Source of the DNA: Pectobacterium polaris | GTDB taxonomy: Bacteria > Pseudomonadota > Gammaproteobacteria > Enterobacterales > Enterobacteriaceae | Reading direction: 5' to 3' | DNA: 64,000 nucleotides | NCBI RefSeq assembly: GCF_002307355.1 | Contig: NZ_CP017481.1 | Span: 558,001 to 622,000 of the forward strand | Shown: positions 30,295 to 44,011 of the stretch, one piece after another | Position numbering within the stretch: position 1 is the first letter of the stretch | Layout of the letters: each line of letters opens with the position of its first letter | Position numbers and translations under genes: made by a program | Notes under the pieces: model-generated | What the model was told of the DNA's origin: nothing | Seen by the model: only the letters and a program-made list of their open reading frames with translations | Databases searched by the model: none

Positions 30295-30343
30295 CATGAT
30301 CTCCCGATGAAACCCGGCCAGCCGAACACTGACCGGGTTAGGA

Positions 30344-31651
30344 TCAGAACTGCTGTTCTTCCGTCGATCCCGTCAGCGCCGTCACTGAAGACTCGCCTCC
30401 CTGAATGATGTTCGTCACCTTATCGAAGTAGCCGGTACCCACTTCCTGCTGATGCGATGAGAAGGTATAGCCGTCTTTAATCGCCTCAAATTCAGGCTGC
30501 TGTACTTTTTCTACGTAGTGTCTCATCCCCTCGCCCTGCGCATAGGCGTGTGCCAGGTCAAACATGTTGAACCACATGCTGTGAATGCCAGCCAGCGTAA
30601 TGAATTGGTACTTGTAGCCCATCGCCGACAGCTCGTCCTGAAAACGGGCGATCGTGCTGTCATCCAGATTCTTCTTCCAGTTAAAGGAAGGGGAACAGTT
30701 GTACGCCAGCAGCTTACCGGGGAACTTCGCGTGGATAGCCTCGGCAAAACGACGCGCCAGCGATAAATCCGGCGTTGAGGTTTCACACCACACCAAATCG
30801 GCATACGGTGCGTAGGCCAGACCACGGCTGATTGCCTGCTCGATCCCGGCTCGCGTGCGATAGAAGCCTTCCACCGTACGTTCTCCGGTGATGAAATCAC
30901 GGTCATATTCATCGCAATCGGAAGTCAGCAAATCTGCCGCATCCGCATCGGTTCGCGCGACCAGTAAGGTGGGCACGCCCAGGACATCCGCCGCCAGACG
31001 GGCCGCAACCAGTTTCTGAATGGCTTCCTGAGTCGGCACCAGTACTTTTCCCCCCATGTGCCCGCATTTCTTCGCCGATGCCAGCTGATCCTCAAAGTGA
31101 ACCGCAGCAGCACCCGCTTCGATCATCGATTTCATCAGCTCAAACGCATTCAGCACACCGCCGAACCCTGCCTCTGCATCCGCAACAATCGGCAAAAAGT
31201 AGTCGGTATGACGCTTATCGCCCGGCTCAATACGGTTCGACCACTGAATCTGATCGGCTCGCCGAAAGGTGTTATTGATGCGTTCAATCACCGCAGGTAC
31301 GGAATTCGCCGGGTAGAGCGACTGGTCGGGATACATGCTGGACGCCAGATTGGCATCCGCCGCCACCTGCCAACCGGAAAGATAAATCGCTTCGATGCCC
31401 GCTTTCGCCTGCTGTAAAGCCTGTCCTCCCGTCAGCGCGCCCAGGCAATTCACATAGCCTTTGCGAGAGTCACCATGCAGCAGGTTCCATAGCTTTGCTG
31501 CGCCGAGCTGCGCGAGCGTGCATTCCGGGTTCACCGATCCCCGTAGATTAACCACATCTTCTGCGCTGTAGGGGCGCGTAATACCTTCCCAGCGGGCGGT
31601 TTTCCACTCTTTTTCGATATGCTGGACTTGTTGGGTACGAGAGGTCGTCAT
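30344..31651 (-). CDS. aceA: Isocitrate lyase
   Basis: Cleaves isocitrate to glyoxylate and succinate, the first committed step of the glyoxylate shunt used for growth on acetate or fatty acids. The active-site signature KKCGHMGGK is at about residues 192-200, and the metal/substrate site includes [11 protein letters not shown]. The 435 residues compare with 434 in E. coli. It is the middle gene of aceBAK, 31 bases after aceB and 49 before aceK. The long BIME repeats of the E. coli aceA-aceK gap are absent. Confidence 0.98.
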   Translation of the reverse strand: MTTSRTQQVQHIEKEWKTARWEGITRPYSAEDVVNLRGSVNPECTLAQLGAAKLWNLLHGDSRKGYVNCLGALTGGQALQQAKAGIEAIYLSGWQVAADANLASSMYPDQSLYPANSVPAVIERINNTFRRADQIQWSNRIEPGDKRHTDYFLPIVADAEAGFGGVLNAFELMKSMIEAGAAAVHFEDQLASAKKCGHMGGKVLVPTQEAIQKLVAARLAADVLGVPTLLVARTDADAADLLTSDCDEYDRDFITGERTVEGFYRTRAGIEQAISRGLAYAPYADLVWCETSTPDLSLARRFAEAIHAKFPGKLLAYNCSPSFNWKKNLDDSTIARFQDELSAMGYKYQFITLAGIHSMWFNMFDLAHAYAQGEGMRHYVEKVQQPEFEAIKDGYTFSSHQQEVGTGYFDKVTNIIQGGESSVTALTGSTEEQQF

Positions 31652-31682
31652 AGCAGAGGTTCCTTTTTATTATCAGTCAGGA

Positions 31683-33281
31683 TTAATCAAGCAATGCGTA
31701 GCCGGGTAGCGTCAGGAAGTCGATCAGCTCATCTTGCGTGGTAATTTGCTCCATTAGCCGAGCGGCTTCATCAAAGCGCCCTCCGCTGAAACGGGCATCA
31801 CCGAGCTCCTCTTGAATCACAAACATCTCTTCGGCCAGCATCTGGCGGAACAGCGCTTTGGTGATCACTCGACCATCACTCAATGTCTTGCCGTGGCGAA
31901 TCCACTGCCAGATTGAGGTACGGGAAATTTCTGCCGTTGCCGCATCTTCCATCAGCCCATAAATCGGGACGCAGCCATTGCCGGATATCCATGCTTCGAT
32001 GTACTGCACCGCCACACGGATATTCGCGCGCATCCCCACTTCCGTGCGCTCTCCCGGGCAAGGCTCCAGCAGCGCTTCTGCACGAATAGGCGCATCGTGT
32101 TCACGACTGATTTCGAGCTGATTTTTACGCTCACCTAACGCCCGATCGAACACCTCCATCACCGCATCGGCCAGCCCCGGATGAGCTACCCAAGTGCCAT
32201 CGTGACCATTGTGAGCTTCCAGCTCTTTGTCTTTACGTACCTTATCCAACACCCAATTATTGCGTTCCGCATCCTTACTCGGAATGAACGCTGCCATCCC
32301 GCCCATAGCGAACGCGCCGCGACGGTGACAGGTTTTGATCAACAGCCGTGAGTAAGCGCTAAGAAAGGGTTTTTCCATCGTCACCGACTGGCGATCGGGC
32401 AGAACGCGATCGCTGTGGTTCTTTAATGTTTTGATATAGCTGAAGATATAATCCCAGCGGCCGCAGTTCAGCCCAACGATATGGTCACGTAAGTGATAGA
32501 GAATTTCATCCATCTGGAAAACGGCAGGCAGCGTTTCAATCAACACTGTCGCTTTGATCGTCCCGCGCGGCAGATCAAAGCGATCTTCCGTGTAGCAGAA
32601 GACATCATTCCACCAGGCCGCTTCCTGCCATGATTGGGTCTTTGGCAGATAGAAATAAGGGCCACTACCTTTCTTCAGCAATTCCTGATAGTTGTGGAAA
32701 AAATACAGCGCAAAATCGAACAGGCTGCCGGGAATTGCTTCCCCCTGCCAAGACACGTGTTTTTCAGGCAAATGCAAACCGCGTACCCGGCAAATCAATA
32801 CGGCAGGATTGGGTTTCAGCTGGTAGATTTTTCCTGTTTCATTGATGTAGGAAATCGTACCGCGTACGGCATCACGCAAGTTGATTTGCCCGTCGATCAC
32901 CTTTTCCCAACTCGGCGACAGCGAATCCTCGAAGTCCGCCATGAACACTTTCACGTTGGCATTCAATGCATTGATCACCATCTTGCGTTCGACCGGACCG
33001 GTAATTTCAACGCGACGATCCTGAAGGTCATCGGGAATACCGCGTATTGTCCATGCCTTATCACGAATGGAAGCCGTTTCTGAAATAAAATCAGGCAACT
33101 TATCCTGATCGATATTACGCTGTTGTACCTGCCGTTCAGCGAGTAATTGATTACGGGCTGGCGTGAAATGCGCGACCAGCTCCGTTAAGAAATCAATCGC
33201 TTCTTCCGTAAGAATTTGCTTCTCACCTTCGCCAAAACGCTGACTAAACGCCAATTCTCTGTTTATCGTCTGCTGCATCAT
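31683..33281 (-). CDS. aceB: Malate synthase A
   Basis: Condenses glyoxylate with acetyl-CoA to malate, the second step of the glyoxylate shunt. The malate synthase A signature KTHR/DHIVGLNCGRWDYIFSYIK region is at about residues 260-285, and a catalytic-loop GLMEDAATAEISR lies near 445. The start used is the first of two tandem ATGs, 7 bases after AAGGA, giving 532 residues; the frame is open 18 codons further upstream but lacks similarity. It is the first gene of aceBAK. Confidence 0.96.
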   Translation of the reverse strand: MMQQTINRELAFSQRFGEGEKQILTEEAIDFLTELVAHFTPARNQLLAERQVQQRNIDQDKLPDFISETASIRDKAWTIRGIPDDLQDRRVEITGPVERKMVINALNANVKVFMADFEDSLSPSWEKVIDGQINLRDAVRGTISYINETGKIYQLKPNPAVLICRVRGLHLPEKHVSWQGEAIPGSLFDFALYFFHNYQELLKKGSGPYFYLPKTQSWQEAAWWNDVFCYTEDRFDLPRGTIKATVLIETLPAVFQMDEILYHLRDHIVGLNCGRWDYIFSYIKTLKNHSDRVLPDRQSVTMEKPFLSAYSRLLIKTCHRRGAFAMGGMAAFIPSKDAERNNWVLDKVRKDKELEAHNGHDGTWVAHPGLADAVMEVFDRALGERKNQLEISREHDAPIRAEALLEPCPGERTEVGMRANIRVAVQYIEAWISGNGCVPIYGLMEDAATAEISRTSIWQWIRHGKTLSDGRVITKALFRQMLAEEMFVIQEELGDARFSGGRFDEAARLMEQITTQDELIDFLTLPGYALLD

Positions 33282-33387
33282 TCGTGGTTCCTTTTCAGAT
33301 TCCGCTTCATTTATCAACAACCGCCAAATCGGCAAACCAGTATGTACATTTCTTAGCCGACAGGATTAAGCGTAATACAATAAAAAA

Positions 33388-33408
33388 CAAAATCAAAAAC
33401 AATTTCCA
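33388..33408 (-). promoter_or_regulatory. Candidate IclR operator upstream of aceB
   Basis: On the minus strand TGGAAATTG followed by TTTTTGATTTTG resembles the E. coli aceB IclR operator as I recall it, within a very AT-rich stretch about 110-130 bases before the aceB start. No gene is seen in 33282-33564. Confidence 0.5.
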
Positions 33409-33512
33409 TTTTAATTAAAAGTAGAAATTAACATCATGATAAAAATGAAAATTAAAATCCAAAAAGAAGAGAAATGACTTTCACTAAGCAACATAAATGA
33501 AAGGGTTCAGCA

Positions 33513-33543
33513 CAAAAAAGAAAGGCACCCTTGAAGGTGCCTT
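33513..33543 (-). terminator. metA terminator
   Basis: Stem AAGGCACC / GGTGCCTT with a short loop, followed on the minus strand by TCTTTTTT, about 22 bases after the metA stop. Confidence 0.85.
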
Positions 33544-33564
33544 AGAGAAAAGAAGGGAAATGGG

Positions 33565-34494
33565 TTAGTCCAGCGTAGGGTTCATCCGGCGTAAATCGTA
33601 AGGCGTAATCTGGTAAACATAGTAATTCAGCCAGTTAACAAAAAGCAGATGACCGTGGCTACGCCAGCTCGCTTTCGGTGCCAATTCAGGGTTGTCATCG
33701 GGGAAATAATTCACCGGAACGGCCGGATCCAATCCAGCATCGCAATCGCGGAAAAACTCGCCCGCGAGCGTCAAGACATCATACTCTGGGTGTCCGGTAA
33801 CAAACGCCAGACGCTTATCCTTGCTGGCAAACAGATAGGCTCCGGCCTGCTCCGACTCAACCAGAATCTCTAAATCAGTATGCTGCCGAATTACATCAGC
33901 GGGGAAATCTGCATAGCGTGAATGTGGTGCCAAGAACGTTTCATCAAAGCCGCGGGTCAACAAGGCATGAGGTTGCAACGTTTGATGTAGGTAAACGCCG
34001 GATAGCTTTTCCTTACGGGTCATTTTGGGGATGCCGTAAAGGATATTGAGAGCAGCCTGCACAGCCCAACACACAAACAATGTGGAGGTAACATGCTCTT
34101 TTGCCCATTCAATGACACGCGCGATCTGTGGCCAATAAACAACATCACAGAAATCGACTAATCCCAGCGGTGCGCCAGTCACAATCAGGCCATCAAAATT
34201 TTCGTTTTGGATGTCGTCGAAATCGCAGTAGAAGTTATTCAAATGCTCAGCCGGCGTATTCTTTGATTCACGACTATCGATACGCAACAGCTGGATATCG
34301 ATCTGTAAGGGAGAATTGGATAACAGGCGCAGAAACTGGTTTTCAGTCTCGATCTTTTTAGGCATCAGGTTCAGCACCAGCACTTTGAGGGGACGAATTT
34401 CCTGCGTTTTAGCACGCGAGGACGTCATCACAAAGACGTTCTCATTCCGCAGAAAATTGACAGCTGGTAACTCATCAGGAACCCGAATTGGCAT
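33565..34494 (-). CDS. metA: Homoserine O-succinyltransferase
   Basis: Transfers succinyl from succinyl-CoA to homoserine, the first dedicated step of methionine synthesis. The 309 residues equal the E. coli length. Catalytic residues of the family are visible: the nucleophile Cys142 in [10 protein letters not shown], and His and Glu in VTGHPEYD (235 and 237). Homoserine comes from the aspartate pathway that starts with lysC and its relatives, and methylation is done by MetH in the same window. MetJ-box-like repeats lie upstream. Confidence 0.97.
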   Translation of the reverse strand: MPIRVPDELPAVNFLRNENVFVMTSSRAKTQEIRPLKVLVLNLMPKKIETENQFLRLLSNSPLQIDIQLLRIDSRESKNTPAEHLNNFYCDFDDIQNENFDGLIVTGAPLGLVDFCDVVYWPQIARVIEWAKEHVTSTLFVCWAVQAALNILYGIPKMTRKEKLSGVYLHQTLQPHALLTRGFDETFLAPHSRYADFPADVIRQHTDLEILVESEQAGAYLFASKDKRLAFVTGHPEYDVLTLAGEFFRDCDAGLDPAVPVNYFPDDNPELAPKASWRSHGHLLFVNWLNYYVYQITPYDLRRMNPTLD

Positions 34495-34513
34495 AACCTT
34501 ATATCCTCAAAGC

Positions 34514-34545
34514 ATACGTTTAAACGTTTAGACATCCAGATGCCC
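34514..34545. promoter_or_regulatory. Candidate MetJ-box array upstream of metA
   Basis: Four adjacent 8-mers, ATACGTTT, AAACGTTT, AGACATCC and AGATGCCC, match the met box AGACGTCT at about 6, 6, 6 and 5 positions. MetJ binds such tandem 8-mers and represses metA in E. coli. They lie 20-51 bases before the metA start. Confidence 0.55.
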
Positions 34546-34632
34546 GAAGATAGCGAGTTTTTGTACTAATGTCGAGTGCTCAGCGCATAAGGTGAAAATG
34601 TTTCACTGTGCCCAAAGAACGCGCCACATGCT

Positions 34633-35004
34633 TTATCTTTTTTTCCTTGCCAGCTCAATCACTTCCGCATCGACTAACGTCTGAGAGCGTTCTATTACAA
34701 TCAATCGCGCCTTCGGTGAAGCGGCAACAGCTATTTCCTGAAGAATACGTTCCTCAACCTGAGACAAACCACCCTCATTCATTTCAAGAGCATGAATAAT
34801 CAGCACATCCTGACCAAATTTAAACCAGCTACGTTTGATAAACTTGTCGGCTAAATCTTGAAGAACTTTCTCTGCACGAAAAAAATCAGCAACCAGTAAG
34901 CGTGAATTACTAAAAACCTGACTGGAATCACTTAACTCCTGAGACGTTTCAGGATTACGAACAACCATTTTATTCTTACGGATCTGGATATATAAGATCG
35001 TCAT
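34633..35004 (-). CDS. yjaA: YjaA family stress-response protein
   Basis: A 123-residue protein of unknown biochemical function. It matches E. coli YjaA in the opening (YIQIRKN), the segment RLLVADFFRAEKVLQDL and the block ALEMNEGGLSQVEERIL. No signal peptide or membrane helix is visible. It lies directly downstream of the 5S rRNA gene on the same strand, as yjaA follows rrnE in E. coli, and upstream of metA. Confidence 0.8.
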   Translation of the reverse strand: MTILYIQIRKNKMVVRNPETSQELSDSSQVFSNSRLLVADFFRAEKVLQDLADKFIKRSWFKFGQDVLIIHALEMNEGGLSQVEERILQEIAVAASPKARLIVIERSQTLVDAEVIELARKKR

Positions 35005-35094
35005 GAATTTCCCTATATTTACTATTCCCTATGGGTTTCTCTGCGTACAAACGGTGAGCAAATTCTTGCAGCTAACCCCAAAATTCCCCATAGC

Positions 35095-35125
35095 AAAAAG
35101 CCCCTGTCTTTCGACAGAGGCTTTC
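35095..35125 (-). terminator. rRNA operon terminator
   Basis: On the minus strand AAGCCTCTGTC / GACAGGGGCTT with a GAAA-type loop is followed by a T-run, 11 bases after the 5S 3' end. Confidence 0.9.
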
Positions 35126-35135
35126 CACTTGTTTG

Positions 35136-35255
35136 ATGCCTGGCAGTTCCCTACTCTCACATGGGGAAGCCCCACACTACCATCGGCGCTACGGCGTTTC
35201 ACTTCTGAGTTCGGCATGGGGTCAGGTGGGACCACCGCGCTATCGCCGCCAGGCA
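35136..35255 (-). rRNA. rrf: 5S ribosomal RNA
   Basis: A 120-nt 5S gene with complementary ends (TGCCTGGC / GCCAGGCAT), near identical to E. coli 5S. It is the last gene of the rRNA operon; no additional 5S or distal tRNA follows. Confidence 0.97.
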
Positions 35256-35374
35256 AATTCTGTTTCATTCCAACCGTTATACGTTGCTTACGCGCTCGCA
35301 CAACCATCAGAACCAATCTTTGAACAAGCTGAGTATTGTTTTTTGAGTCGTCTCAAAACACCTTCGGTGTTGTA

Positions 35375-38283
<2,909 letters not shown>

Positions 38284-38515
38284 TCACAACCCGAAGGTGT
38301 CTTTGATAAATCAAAGTCACTGTCGTGCTGCGATTATTTGAGAGACTCATTGACACACTGATACACCATTCATACCCGCAGGTATCAATGCATGTTCAGC
38401 TGTCATGTTTCAATTTTCAGCTTGTTCCAGATTGTTAAAGAGCAATATCGTAAACATGACTCCGAAGAATCATCTTTAAGATATTCGTGATAATGTCTTT
38501 CACTCATTATCGGAT

Positions 38516-38591
38516 TGGCGTCCCCAAGGGGATTCGAACCCCTGTTACAGCCGTGAAAGGGCAGTGTCCTAGGCCTCTAGACGATGGGGAC
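38516..38591 (-). tRNA. gltT: tRNA-Glu (anticodon UUC)
   Basis: A 76-nt tRNA in the 16S-23S spacer, with encoded CCA, acceptor GTCCCC/GGGGAC, anticodon TTC in CCCTTTCACGG, and T-loop GGTTCGAATCC. Compared with the E. coli sequence as I recall it, changes in the anticodon-stem region (TGCC/GGCT side) are mild. E. coli rrnE also carries tRNA-Glu. The exact symbol depends on rrn nomenclature. A boxA copy (38431-38444) lies 3' of it in the spacer. Confidence 0.96.
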
Positions 38592-38731
38592 ACGAAAAAT
38601 CCGTACCGGATCATAAACCCGGCACTTTCGCGTCAGCATGAGTCTACACTCATGACATCAACAGGTGCGCTTGCTCAGTATTTTCATCAGACAATCTGTG
38701 TGAGCACTTCACTTAACACACATCTTTTTGG

Positions 38732-40273
<1,542 letters not shown>

Positions 40274-40426
40274 AAGATTTGTTTGATTTGCTTCTACTCG
40301 AGAAGCGATGCTCAAAGAATTAGTCACTGTTCATTCGTAATGAATTTTACTGTTGTTCACTCTTCAAGACTTTTTATATCGTTAAGATACGGTCTTGTGA
40401 GTGCCCACACAGATTGTCTGATTAAA

Positions 40427-40439
40427 TTGTTAAAGAGCA
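40427..40439 (-). promoter_or_regulatory. rrn leader boxA antitermination site
   Basis: TGCTCTTTAACAA on the minus strand, the conserved boxA of rRNA leaders that assembles the Nus antitermination complex. It lies between promoter P2 and the 16S gene. Confidence 0.85.
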
Positions 40440-40475
40440 GTGCGTTGTGGCCTTAACCACTTCGCGAGGTGGCGT

Positions 40476-40503
40476 ATATTACGCTTTTCACCTTCAGAGT
40501 CAA
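40476..40503 (-). promoter_or_regulatory. rrn promoter P2
   Basis: -35 TTGACT (40498-40503), 16-bp spacer, -10 TAATAT (40476-40481), followed by a GC-rich discriminator typical of stringently controlled rRNA promoters. Confidence 0.8.
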
Positions 40504-40577
40504 CGCTTATTTTAAAGTGTTTTCTCTTTCTTTATCGACCCGGTTGTGTGTTCACAGCGCCGTGTCGATGGAGGCGC

Positions 40578-40605
40578 ATTATAGGGATCCGTTTTCGTTA
40601 CACAA
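40578..40605 (-). promoter_or_regulatory. rrn promoter P1
   Basis: -10 TATAAT (40578-40583) with a GCGCC discriminator, 16-bp spacer and -35-like TTGTGT (40600-40605). AT-rich DNA upstream (40606-40640) is a plausible UP element. The rest of the 491-bp gap between 16S and yrdA shows no gene. Confidence 0.75.
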
Positions 40606-40764
40606 CAACTTTCTTGATCTTTTTTTCTGTTCGCGTGTTTTTCGACCCTTTCGATGAGATCTTACTCGATCCACACCACTTTTCAGTTGCCGACATCCCA
40701 TATCTGTCGATATTTTGTCTAATAACGAATCATCAGTATGTGGCAAATAACTACGAGGTTGTCG

Positions 40765-41313
40765 ATGAGTGCAAAAACATTGCGCCGTTATAACGGTACT
40801 TCTCCCGTTTTAGGCGAAAGAGTCATGGTCGATCATTCCAGCGTGGTGATTGGTAAGGTAACACTAGGCGATGATGTCGGCATATGGCCTCTTGTCGCCA
40901 TACGCGGTGACGTTAACTACATTACTATTGGTGCAAGGAGTAATGTTCAGGACGGATCTGTACTTCACATCACCCACTGCTCAGAGAAAAAACCAGAAGG
41001 TAATCCGCTTATTATTGGTGAAGACGTCACGGTAGGACATAAAGCGATGCTGCACGGTTGCCAGATAGGAAATCGGGTTCTGGTCGGAATGGGTTCAATA
41101 CTCCTCGATGGAGCCGTTGTTGAAGATGATGTCATGATTGGCGCTGGTAGCTTGGTCCCCCCAGGAAAACGGCTAGAGAAGGGACATCTATACCTCGGCA
41201 GCCCAGTCAAAAAAATTCGACCACTAACACAAGAAGAAATAGAGGGATTGATTTACTCGGCAAACAACTATGTTCGTTGGAAAGATGAATACCTTGCTCA
41301 GGACAACGAGTAA
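40765..41313 (+). CDS. yrdA: Gamma-carbonic-anhydrase-like protein YrdA
   Basis: Left-handed beta-helix hexapeptide-repeat protein of the gamma carbonic anhydrase family, 182 residues. Putative metal ligands are visible in the family positions (LHITHC, VGHKAMLHGC), along with IRGDV and NVQDGSVLH. Carbonic anhydrase activity of the enterobacterial members is not firmly shown. The ATG at 40765 has GAGG 6 bases upstream and matches the E. coli start; an in-frame ATG 9 codons earlier lacks a Shine-Dalgarno. Its 3' end overlaps yrdB by 16 bases. Confidence 0.93.
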   Translation: MSAKTLRRYNGTSPVLGERVMVDHSSVVIGKVTLGDDVGIWPLVAIRGDVNYITIGARSNVQDGSVLHITHCSEKKPEGNPLIIGEDVTVGHKAMLHGCQIGNRVLVGMGSILLDGAVVEDDVMIGAGSLVPPGKRLEKGHLYLGSPVKKIRPLTQEEIEGLIYSANNYVRWKDEYLAQDNE

Positions 41314-41554
41314 CAACCTTCATCATCCCATTCTTCAGCAACGATCATTTGTTCCAGTTCATCTTCAAGATCCCATCGATATTCCCTGAACAGTGCCAGC
41401 CACCGTTCAGGGCTATCACCACCGTAACGTTGCTGGAGCTGCTCTGTGCTCACTAAACATTCCTGCTGAAAGCCATTCACTAAAACAGGAAAGCGGATCG
41501 CCATGACTTATCATCCCAGCTTTCACGATCGGGGAACTGGATCGCCTGATTCAT
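41298..41554 (-). pseudogene. yrdB: yrdB (DUF1488) with a 1-base frameshift
   Basis: DUF1488 protein of unknown function. The natural start is the ATG at 41554-41552, which overlaps the aroE stop as ATGA. From it the frame reads [15 protein letters not shown], like E. coli YrdB, but then stops at TAG (41482-41480). The rest of the protein (FPVLVNG ... RWDLEDELEQMI) is in another frame, open from an ATG at 41504. One extra base near TCATGG (about 41500-41507) would rejoin them at the exact E. coli spacing. Only the 68-residue distal piece might be made, by restart. Confidence 0.75.
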
Positions 41555-42378
41555 TTAGCAAGATCCTGCTTTAGTAAAGCAATCACTGGTTCCACGTCCG
41601 GCATAACACCATGCCAAAGTTTAAACGCATGTGCCGCTTGCCCCACCAGCATTCCCAAACCATCTGCATAATGGAGGGCACCATGCTGTACACACCATGA
41701 CAAAAATGGTGTCAGTTGTGGCAGGTAAAACATGTCATAACAGCACGTTTCCGGCGAAATGAGTTCCGGCGGTAAGTTAGGAACGCTGTCGTACATACCA
41801 GAAGATGTGGCGTTGATGATCAGATCGAACGACTGACCCTGTAAATCATCGAGAGCAACAGCGTTAATATCACCAATGTCACGGAAGATCTTAGCTAAGT
41901 CATCGGCCTTGGAAAAGGTCCTATTCGTCAGCACCACTGTGCAGCCATAAGCCAGCAGAGGTTGGATAACACCCCGCGCCGCACCACCTGCACCAACCAG
42001 CAAAACACGATCCAACGGCTTCACCAGCGCCAATCGTTGCAGATCGCTGAGCAAACCGATGCCATCAGTATTATCACCAAACAGGCGGCCGTCACTCAAT
42101 CTCTTCAATGTATTGACCGCCCCCGCAAGCGCGGCACACTCGCTACGCTCATCCGCTTCGGCAAAGGCCCGCTCTTTAAAAGGCGCAGTCACATTCGCCC
42201 CACCAGCACCATCACGAAAATACTGGCGCAGCATCTGCTCAAAATTATCCAGAGGCGCCAACACGCGCTGGTACGTCAATGTTGTCCCCGTCTGTGCAGC
42301 AAATAGCTCATGTATGCGAGGTGATTTACTATGCGCAATCGGATTGCCAAAAACCGCAAAAGACGTTACTTCAGACAC
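41551..42378 (-). CDS. aroE: Shikimate dehydrogenase (NADP+)
   Basis: Reduces 3-dehydroshikimate to shikimate in aromatic amino acid synthesis. The substrate-binding N-terminus [13 protein letters not shown], catalytic Lys/Asp region [12 protein letters not shown] and [11 protein letters not shown], and Rossmann loop [10 protein letters not shown] followed by the NADP-binding NRTFSKA are all present. The GTG start ([11 protein letters not shown]) follows GGAG and gives 275 residues; a TTG four codons earlier is embedded in the Shine-Dalgarno and is less likely. It lies between tsaC and yrdB in the same direction. Confidence 0.96.
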   Translation of the reverse strand: MSEVTSFAVFGNPIAHSKSPRIHELFAAQTGTTLTYQRVLAPLDNFEQMLRQYFRDGAGGANVTAPFKERAFAEADERSECAALAGAVNTLKRLSDGRLFGDNTDGIGLLSDLQRLALVKPLDRVLLVGAGGAARGVIQPLLAYGCTVVLTNRTFSKADDLAKIFRDIGDINAVALDDLQGQSFDLIINATSSGMYDSVPNLPPELISPETCCYDMFYLPQLTPFLSWCVQHGALHYADGLGMLVGQAAHAFKLWHGVMPDVEPVIALLKQDLAK

Positions 42379-42397
42379 GTTCCTCTCCAACTTGTCG

Positions 42398-42967
42398 TTA
42401 CCCCTGACGAATAAGCTCGCCTGTTAATACATCCCTGATTTCTGATGGGTTCATTCTTCCGCCGACATCCCCAACTAGCACAGGAAAATCATCACCAAAC
42501 TGTAGAGAAACTTCCTGAGCCGTGCGGCAAGGCGGTTGACCACTTAAATTGGCGCTGGTCGACACCAACGGTTTACCGTAACGCTGGCACAGTTCCTTAA
42601 CTAACGGATGGTCACTAACACGTACCGCAAGCGAAGAAAATTGCCCCGTTAACCACTGCGGAGTCGTGCGTTTTGCTGGCAACACCCAAGTAACCGGACC
42701 TGGCCATGTGGAAAACATCATAGCCTTCTGCTCAGCGGATAACGCACTGTCATCAATATAGAGAGCAAGTTGGCTAAAATCTGCCGCAATCAGGATCAAA
42801 CCTTTTTGCCAAGGGCGTTGCTTTAACGCCAGCAGGCGATTAACCGCCACTTCACTATCAGGATCGCACCCCAACCCAAATACCGCTTCAGTCGGGTACG
42901 CAATAACCTGCTCGTTGTGTAACTCCCGCAAAAGGGGAATCATTAGTTCATCAGACGCATCACTCAT
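42398..42967 (-). CDS. tsaC: Threonylcarbamoyl-AMP synthase
   Basis: Makes threonylcarbamoyl-AMP from threonine, bicarbonate and ATP for t6A37 modification of ANN-decoding tRNAs (YrdC/TsaC). About 189 residues with the YrdC fold: [15 protein letters not shown] and [13 protein letters not shown] near the N-terminus, and [14 protein letters not shown] toward the C-terminus. The ATG at 42967 overlaps the yrdD stop (ATGAGTGA); a TTG three codons upstream is an alternative. Confidence 0.95.
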   Translation of the reverse strand: MSDASDELMIPLLRELHNEQVIAYPTEAVFGLGCDPDSEVAVNRLLALKQRPWQKGLILIAADFSQLALYIDDSALSAEQKAMMFSTWPGPVTWVLPAKRTTPQWLTGQFSSLAVRVSDHPLVKELCQRYGKPLVSTSANLSGQPPCRTAQEVSLQFGDDFPVLVGDVGGRMNPSEIRDVLTGELIRQG

Positions 42968-43517
42968 TCTTATCAACTTCTGCCGCTATCGGTTTTCCAC
43001 ATAATTTACTGGCACAAAATAGCTTGATGCCTTGTGCCGTTTTTTTCTCAAACAATAAAGCGTAATGGCAAGAAGGGCATTCACCCGCTATCGGCTTATG
43101 GTTTAACGTAAACTGGCAATCGGGATAGCGATCGCAAGAATGAAATACCTTGCCGTAGCGAGATTTGCGCTGCAACAGCGTTCCTTCATTACACTGTGGA
43201 CATCGAATCGCCGTATCATCAGGGCGATCGATAGTCTCGGTATGATGGCATTCAGGGTAATTGCCACAGCCGATGAACATCCCATAACGGCCTTGCCGTA
43301 AAACCAAGGTCGACTGACAAAGCGGACATTGCTGCCCATCTAACACTTTGACGATATGTCCATCAGCTTGTGCTTTCAGCGGGCGAATGAACTCACATTC
43401 TGGATACGCAGAACAGCCAAGAAATGGGCCGTGCCGACCAGAACGGATAACCAGCACTGACCCACAGTCTGGACATATTTCCTGTTTTTTTTCAGCAAAC
43501 AGCGCAGGCTTAGCCAT
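42960..43517 (-). CDS. yrdD: Topoisomerase I-type zinc-ribbon protein YrdD
   Basis: A 185-residue protein built of topoisomerase I C-terminal zinc-ribbon units (C-P-D-C / C-S-A-Y-P-E-C; C-P-L-C / C-G-N-Y-P-E-C; C-P-Q-C / C-D-R-Y-P-D-C) and a fourth degenerate unit at the C-terminus (CPSC / CASKLCG). There is no topoisomerase catalytic domain. It probably binds single-stranded nucleic acid; its role is unknown. It lies between smg and tsaC in the dprA-to-aroE gene string, as in E. coli. Confidence 0.9.
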   Translation of the reverse strand: MAKPALFAEKKQEICPDCGSVLVIRSGRHGPFLGCSAYPECEFIRPLKAQADGHIVKVLDGQQCPLCQSTLVLRQGRYGMFIGCGNYPECHHTETIDRPDDTAIRCPQCNEGTLLQRKSRYGKVFHSCDRYPDCQFTLNHKPIAGECPSCHYALLFEKKTAQGIKLFCASKLCGKPIAAEVDKNE

Positions 43518-43537
43518 TCGAACTGTTATTCCTCTGG

Positions 43538-44011
43538 CTATTGCACATAACCGTCATTGACCTCAAAGAGTAATTCTTCCATTTGCTGATAAGCATTCTC
43601 ACAACCAGGTACATTGAAAAGCACCATGAGAATGACCCACTTCAGATCTTCCAGATCAAACTCCTGCGTTTCCAACGCCATGACGCGTTCAATAATCATT
43701 TCCCGCGTTTCAAGGTTCAGAACCTGAATTTGCTCAAGGAACAATAAAAAGCCACGACATTCCGCATCAAGACGCAGCGCCTCATCCTGCGTATAGATCC
43801 GCATAGCCAGAGGATCATTCGCTAAATGAAGCGGCGCGGTCTGCCCTTCCTGAATATCGGCCAATTTTTCCAGCCAACTCAACGCGCTATAGATATCGTT
43901 ACGATGGAATCCAGCGCGGGTGAGGTCATCAGTTAACGTATCCTGATCGACACGCATTTCAGTTTCATTGTGGATGTAGCTCTCAAACAAGTACATGAGT
44001 ACGTCGAACAT
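43538..44011 (-). CDS. smg: Smg family protein (DUF494)
   Basis: A 157-residue, acidic, mostly helical protein of unknown function; the length and sequence ([10 protein letters not shown] ... [18 protein letters not shown]) match E. coli Smg. It overlaps the end of dprA by 29 bases, which suggests translational coupling. Confidence 0.93.
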   Translation of the reverse strand: MFDVLMYLFESYIHNETEMRVDQDTLTDDLTRAGFHRNDIYSALSWLEKLADIQEGQTAPLHLANDPLAMRIYTQDEALRLDAECRGFLLFLEQIQVLNLETREMIIERVMALETQEFDLEDLKWVILMVLFNVPGCENAYQQMEELLFEVNDGYVQ

